Assembly: GCA_052145775.1 (NCBI GenBank) | Contig: JBKQNY010000084.1 | Span: 1 to 17,816, forward strand | Reading direction: 5' to 3' | From: CAVYPR01 sp052145775 | Lineage (GTDB): Bacteria; Actinomycetota; Acidimicrobiia; Acidimicrobiales; RAAP-2 | DNA: 17,816 nt | In this document: positions 16,291-17,816 of the stretch, piece after piece | Numbering within the stretch: position 1 is the first letter of the stretch | How the letters are laid out: each line of letters opens with the position of its first letter | Notes under the pieces: generated by a model | Seen by the model: only the letters and a program-made list of their open reading frames with translations | The model's database searches: none | What the model was told of the DNA's origin: nothing | Position numbers and translations under genes: made by a program

Positions 16291-17673
16291 ATGGCGGACC
16301 CACCGAGGCGGCGACCGCCCCGCCGTCGTGCCGGCGGGGAGGGCGCCGAGGTCGAGCTCGTCCGTTCGCTGCGCGCCGCGGGCCTGGCGGCACCGCCGGC
16401 GGGTGGCGCCCGGCCGGCGGGCGACGGGGGCTGCGCCGTCCTGCGCTGGGCGGACTCGGGGGCGATGTGGCTGACGGGCCAGCCCGGCTCCGCCCCGCGG
16501 TGGCCGGCCGGCGACGTCGTCGGGCGGCTCGAGGCCGCAGGCCGGGTCCTGGGTGACCTGGCCCCGCAGACCCCGGACGCGGCCGAGGTGCGCGCCGCCG
16601 CCCTCTTGAGCGACCGGGCCGCCTGGCGAGGGCTCTGTGCGGGAGGCCGGGTGTCGGCCGGGGGACGCTGCCGGATGCTGCGGACCTCCGACGGGTGGGT
16701 GGCCCTCACCCTGGCCCGCCCCTCGGACCTGGCGTCGGTGCCCGCCCTGGTCGGCCCCGACCGCGCCGAGGCGCCCCTGCGCCCGGCGGGGACCGAGCCG
16801 GCGTGGGCCCTGGTCTCTGCGTGGGCGGCCGGGCTGCCGGCGTCCGCCGTGGCGGCGCGGGCCCAGCTCCTCGGGGTCCCCGCCTCGCCGGTGCCGGGCC
16901 GCCGCCCGGCCCCGAGGGCCCCGTGGCGCGTGCGGCGGCTCGGACCCTCGACGGGACCCGCCCGGCGCCGGCCGCTGGTGGTCGACCTGTCGGCGATGTG
17001 GGCGGGCCCGCTCTGCGCGCACCTCCTCTCGCTGGCCGGGGCAGAGGTGGTGAAGGTGGAGGACCCGGACCGGCCCGACGCCGCCCGGAGCGGCGACCCG
17101 CAGCTCTTCGCCTCGCTGCACGGCGGCCAGCGCTCGGTGGCGCTGTCGTTTTCGACCGCCGAGGGCGCGGCCGCCCTCCGCCGTCTGCTGGAGACGGCCG
17201 ACGTGGTCATCGAGGGCTCGCGGCCGCGGGCCCTGGCCGCGCTGGGCCTGGGTCCCGAGCGGTTCTGCGCGTCGCGCCCGGGACGGACGTGGCTCTCGAT
17301 CACCGGCCACGGCCGGGCCGGCCCGCGATCGAACTGGGTGGCCTTCGGCGACGACGCGGCGGCGGGCGCAGGGCTGGTGGCCGCCGGGCCCGACGGCCCG
17401 GTCTTCTGCGGCGACGCCATCGCCGACCCGGTCACTGGCCTCTACGCGGCCACCGCCGCGCTGGCCTCGATGGCCGCGGGTGGCGGCCACCTCGTCGACT
17501 GCGCCCTCTCCCGGGCCGCGGCCTACGCCAACGCCGGTCCGGGCTGCCCGAGGGCCCACCGCCTCGAGCGGGCCGGGGACGGCTGGGTGGTCTCGCACCT
17601 CGGGGGTGGCGGGTGGGCCGAGGTGCGACGCCCCGTCGCGCGGCCGGCCACGGCGGTCGGCCCGGCGGCGTGA
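16291..17673 (+). CDS. Family III (CaiB/BaiF-type) CoA-transferase, permuted-looking layout
   Basis: A 460-residue protein expected to move CoA between acyl-CoA and a free acid. The family III catalytic core is in the second half: VVDLSAMWAGPLCAHLL (about 229-245), AGAEVVKVEDP, ADVVIEGSRP, and VAFGDDAAAGAGL, whose aspartate would carry the mixed anhydride in catalysis. The first roughly 225 residues contain segments usually found after the core, such as LRTSDGWVALTLARP and ARAQLLGVPASPV, which match the small domain. The order therefore looks circularly permuted, or a C-terminal half fused to an N-terminal half. I recall actinobacterial homologues of similar layout, so it is probably not an assembly error. 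Translation begins at ATG 16291, apparently leaderless, and the stop overlaps the next start (GTGA). Confidence 0.83.
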   Translation: MADPPRRRPPRRRAGGEGAEVELVRSLRAAGLAAPPAGGARPAGDGGCAVLRWADSGAMWLTGQPGSAPRWPAGDVVGRLEAAGRVLGDLAPQTPDAAEVRAAALLSDRAAWRGLCAGGRVSAGGRCRMLRTSDGWVALTLARPSDLASVPALVGPDRAEAPLRPAGTEPAWALVSAWAAGLPASAVAARAQLLGVPASPVPGRRPAPRAPWRVRRLGPSTGPARRRPLVVDLSAMWAGPLCAHLLSLAGAEVVKVEDPDRPDAARSGDPQLFASLHGGQRSVALSFSTAEGAAALRRLLETADVVIEGSRPRALAALGLGPERFCASRPGRTWLSITGHGRAGPRSNWVAFGDDAAAGAGLVAAGPDGPVFCGDAIADPVTGLYAATAALASMAAGGGHLVDCALSRAAAYANAGPGCPRAHRLERAGDGWVVSHLGGGGWAEVRRPVARPATAVGPAA

Positions 17674-17816
17674 CCGGGCCGCGCCCGGCCTCCGGCGGCG
17701 AGGGGCCCCTCCTCCTCGCCGACGTGGAGGTCGAGGGCCGCGCCGGCCAGTGCGTCGAGGTCCGGGGGGGAACCGTCACCAACGTGGGCCCCTTAGAGGG
17801 AAGGCCGCCCGCAGCC
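17670..17816 (+). CDS. Probable amidohydrolase-family protein, N-terminal fragment
   Basis: The window ends 49 codons into this gene. GTG 17670 overlaps the CoA-transferase stop by four bases (GTGA), so the two are cotranscribed and coupled. The peptide opens with a loose Gly/Pro tail and then LLLADVEVEGRAGQCVEVRGG and TVTNVGP, the strand pattern of the N-terminal beta-sandwich of amidohydrolases (dihydroorotase and imidazolonepropionase relatives), where metal ligands would come later. The assignment rests on this pattern only. One codon is TTA (17793-17795), very rare in such GC-rich DNA. Confidence 0.5.
   Translation, partial: MTGPRPASGGEGPLLLADVEVEGRAGQCVEVRGGTVTNVGPLEGRPPAA

Noticed and set aside
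16224..17435. Upstream extension of the crotonase frame
   Set aside because: It is antisense to the CoA-transferase, with low-complexity Arg/Ala/Pro sequence; the first good start codons are at 16223 and 16217.
14815..17598. A 927-codon open frame on the minus strand
   Set aside because: It runs antisense to the CoA-transferase and out of frame with the crotonase; the peptide is Arg/Gly/Pro-rich without domains, as expected of a GC-rich shadow.

Overview
This is a GC-rich window (third codon positions are almost all G or C at both ends), very probably chromosomal DNA of an actinobacterium and most likely an Acidimicrobiia-type organism. The lineage is inferred from an actinobacterial-style B12-dependent ribonucleotide reductase, a PPOX/F420-type flavin or deazaflavin protein, a cyclase-STAND-TPR signalling protein, and a secreted IPT protein ending in GYW/FGDA-type repeats. 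No rRNA, tRNA, CRISPR array or intact transposase was seen.

Layout. 1-2528 (+): 3' part of nrdJ. 2529-2686: non-coding, with a hairpin and inverted repeat. 2687-4351 (-): Tat-exported (alpha/alpha)6-type glycoside hydrolase. 4352-4518: divergent promoter region with direct and inverted repeats. 4519-7290 (+): class III cyclase domain fused to a STAND ATPase and TPR-like helices, without a C-terminal HTH. 7479-8482 (-): two-gene toxin-antitoxin operon, a ParD-like antitoxin followed by a zeta-toxin-like kinase, with a 19-bp-period operator repeat over its promoter. 8784-9392 (+): TMEM175-type potassium channel. 9554-11212 (+): secreted protein with three IPT/TIG domains and five C-terminal repeats. 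11238-13174 (-): PPOX-class oxidoreductase and a DHA2-type MFS exporter, nearly overlapping. 13238-16217 (-): acyl-CoA acid-thiol ligase, a small conserved-looking protein and a crotonase. 16291-17816 (+): family III CoA-transferase overlapping the start of a probable amidohydrolase that runs off the window.

How the genes work together. The right-hand 4.6 kb is a divergent acyl-CoA metabolism locus: ligase, crotonase, CoA-transferase and a possible amidohydrolase, consistent with activation and processing of an organic acid as its CoA thioester. Its substrate cannot be read from sequence. The PPOX-MFS pair could be a detoxification and export unit. The middle (about 2.5-8.5 kb) is visibly less GC-rich (one sampled 60-base line, 3061-3120, is 63% G+C, against 88% for 16861-16920) and carries the hydrolase, the cyclase-STAND protein and the toxin-antitoxin pair. 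This looks like an accessory segment inserted between nrdJ and the rest.

Most unusual points: (i) both the crotonase and the CoA-transferase of the acyl-CoA locus appear permuted or fused, with C-terminal-half-like sequence placed before the catalytic domain; (ii) the toxin-antitoxin operator is legible at base level; (iii) the cyclase domain keeps its metal and transition-state residues but has alanine at the usual substrate-specifying lysine position; (iv) the IPT gene is loaded with the otherwise rare ACA threonine codon.
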